Part shown: one piece after another, positions 63,958-64,000 of the stretch
How positions within the stretch are numbered: position 1 is the stretch's first letter
Layout: every line of letters begins with the position of its first letter
Origin: Pseudogemmobacter bohemicus
GTDB taxonomy: Bacteria; Pseudomonadota; Alphaproteobacteria; Rhodobacterales; Rhodobacteraceae
Assembly: GCF_003290025.1 (NCBI RefSeq)
Contig: NZ_QNHG01000002.1
Coordinates: 1-64,000, forward strand
Length of the DNA stretch: 64,000 nucleotides
Direction: 5' to 3'
Position numbers and translations under genes: made by a program
The notes under the pieces: generated by a model
Told to the model about the DNA's origin: nothing
The model's input: only the letters and a program-made list of their open reading frames with translations
Database searches by the model: none

Positions 63958-64000
63958 TTTTACTGATTTCCCCTAATTCCCTCGGGTCCCTGTTCAGATC

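Overview
The window reads as a chromosomal segment of a GC-rich alphaproteobacterium of the Rhodobacterales (Paracoccaceae/Roseobacteraceae type). The clues are a COQ9-family protein, a DUF1013/TrcR-type cell-cycle regulator, MsrPQ, partial tad pilus genes, Tat-exported binding proteins, a DMSP-lyase-like cupin and a dispersed GC-rich 3'-end repeat. The assignment rests on recognised families and gene style, not on a database search. No rRNA, tRNA or CRISPR array was seen.

Layout. 1-7.8 kb: msrP-msrQ, clpB with a sigma-32-like promoter, a small HIRAN-like protein, a two-gene unit of unknown role, and pyrF. 7.8-23.3 kb: a BetI-like TetR gene divergent from a tightly packed 11-gene catabolic and transport operon. 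The operon holds a class III aminotransferase, two phytoene-desaturase-like flavoproteins, a GcvT-like protein, two Rieske oxygenases with CntA-type Glu/His/His sites, a polyamine-type ABC transporter, a DMSP-lyase-like cupin and a YtcJ-type amidohydrolase. I infer uptake and stepwise N-demethylation of an N-methylated or quaternary ammonium compound; the substrate is unknown. This is the best candidate for an undescribed system here.

23.4-31.5 kb: a reduced tad locus (pilin-like protein, cpaB, cpaE, tadA, tadB, tadC) ending in a membrane hybrid histidine kinase, with no secretin, prepilin peptidase or pseudopilins. 31.6-51.7 kb: mostly housekeeping and stress genes, including a DEAD-box helicase with a repeat tail, dinB, dapD, a LOG-family gene, a GST, mscL, an RTX protein, rpsU, a COQ9-family gene, a quinone reductase, RNase T2, a DUF1013 regulator, a CAP-domain protein, rnr, a lytic transglycosylase, a HAD phosphatase, rsmD, a ferredoxin reductase-like gene and a peroxiredoxin.

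51.9-55.5 kb is a scar of decayed mobile DNA: a frameshifted IS5-family element abutting a frameshifted IS1182-family element, then C-terminal remnants of an AbiH-like defence protein and of a serine recombinase. 55.4-64 kb holds phhA, a GNAT gene, a glycerophosphodiesterase, ridA, a type I secretion adaptor whose partner ABC gene has lost its membrane domain, an mlaA-mlaC pair and amtB.

A modular repeat (CCTCCGGCGGG, a GATATTT or GAGTATTT core, then an ACAGATGAAA or TCAAGAGGAA tail) occurs at seven intergenic sites, nearly always 3' of a gene in the sense direction and as inverted pairs between two pairs of convergent genes. Several other transcription units end in twin perfect hairpins.
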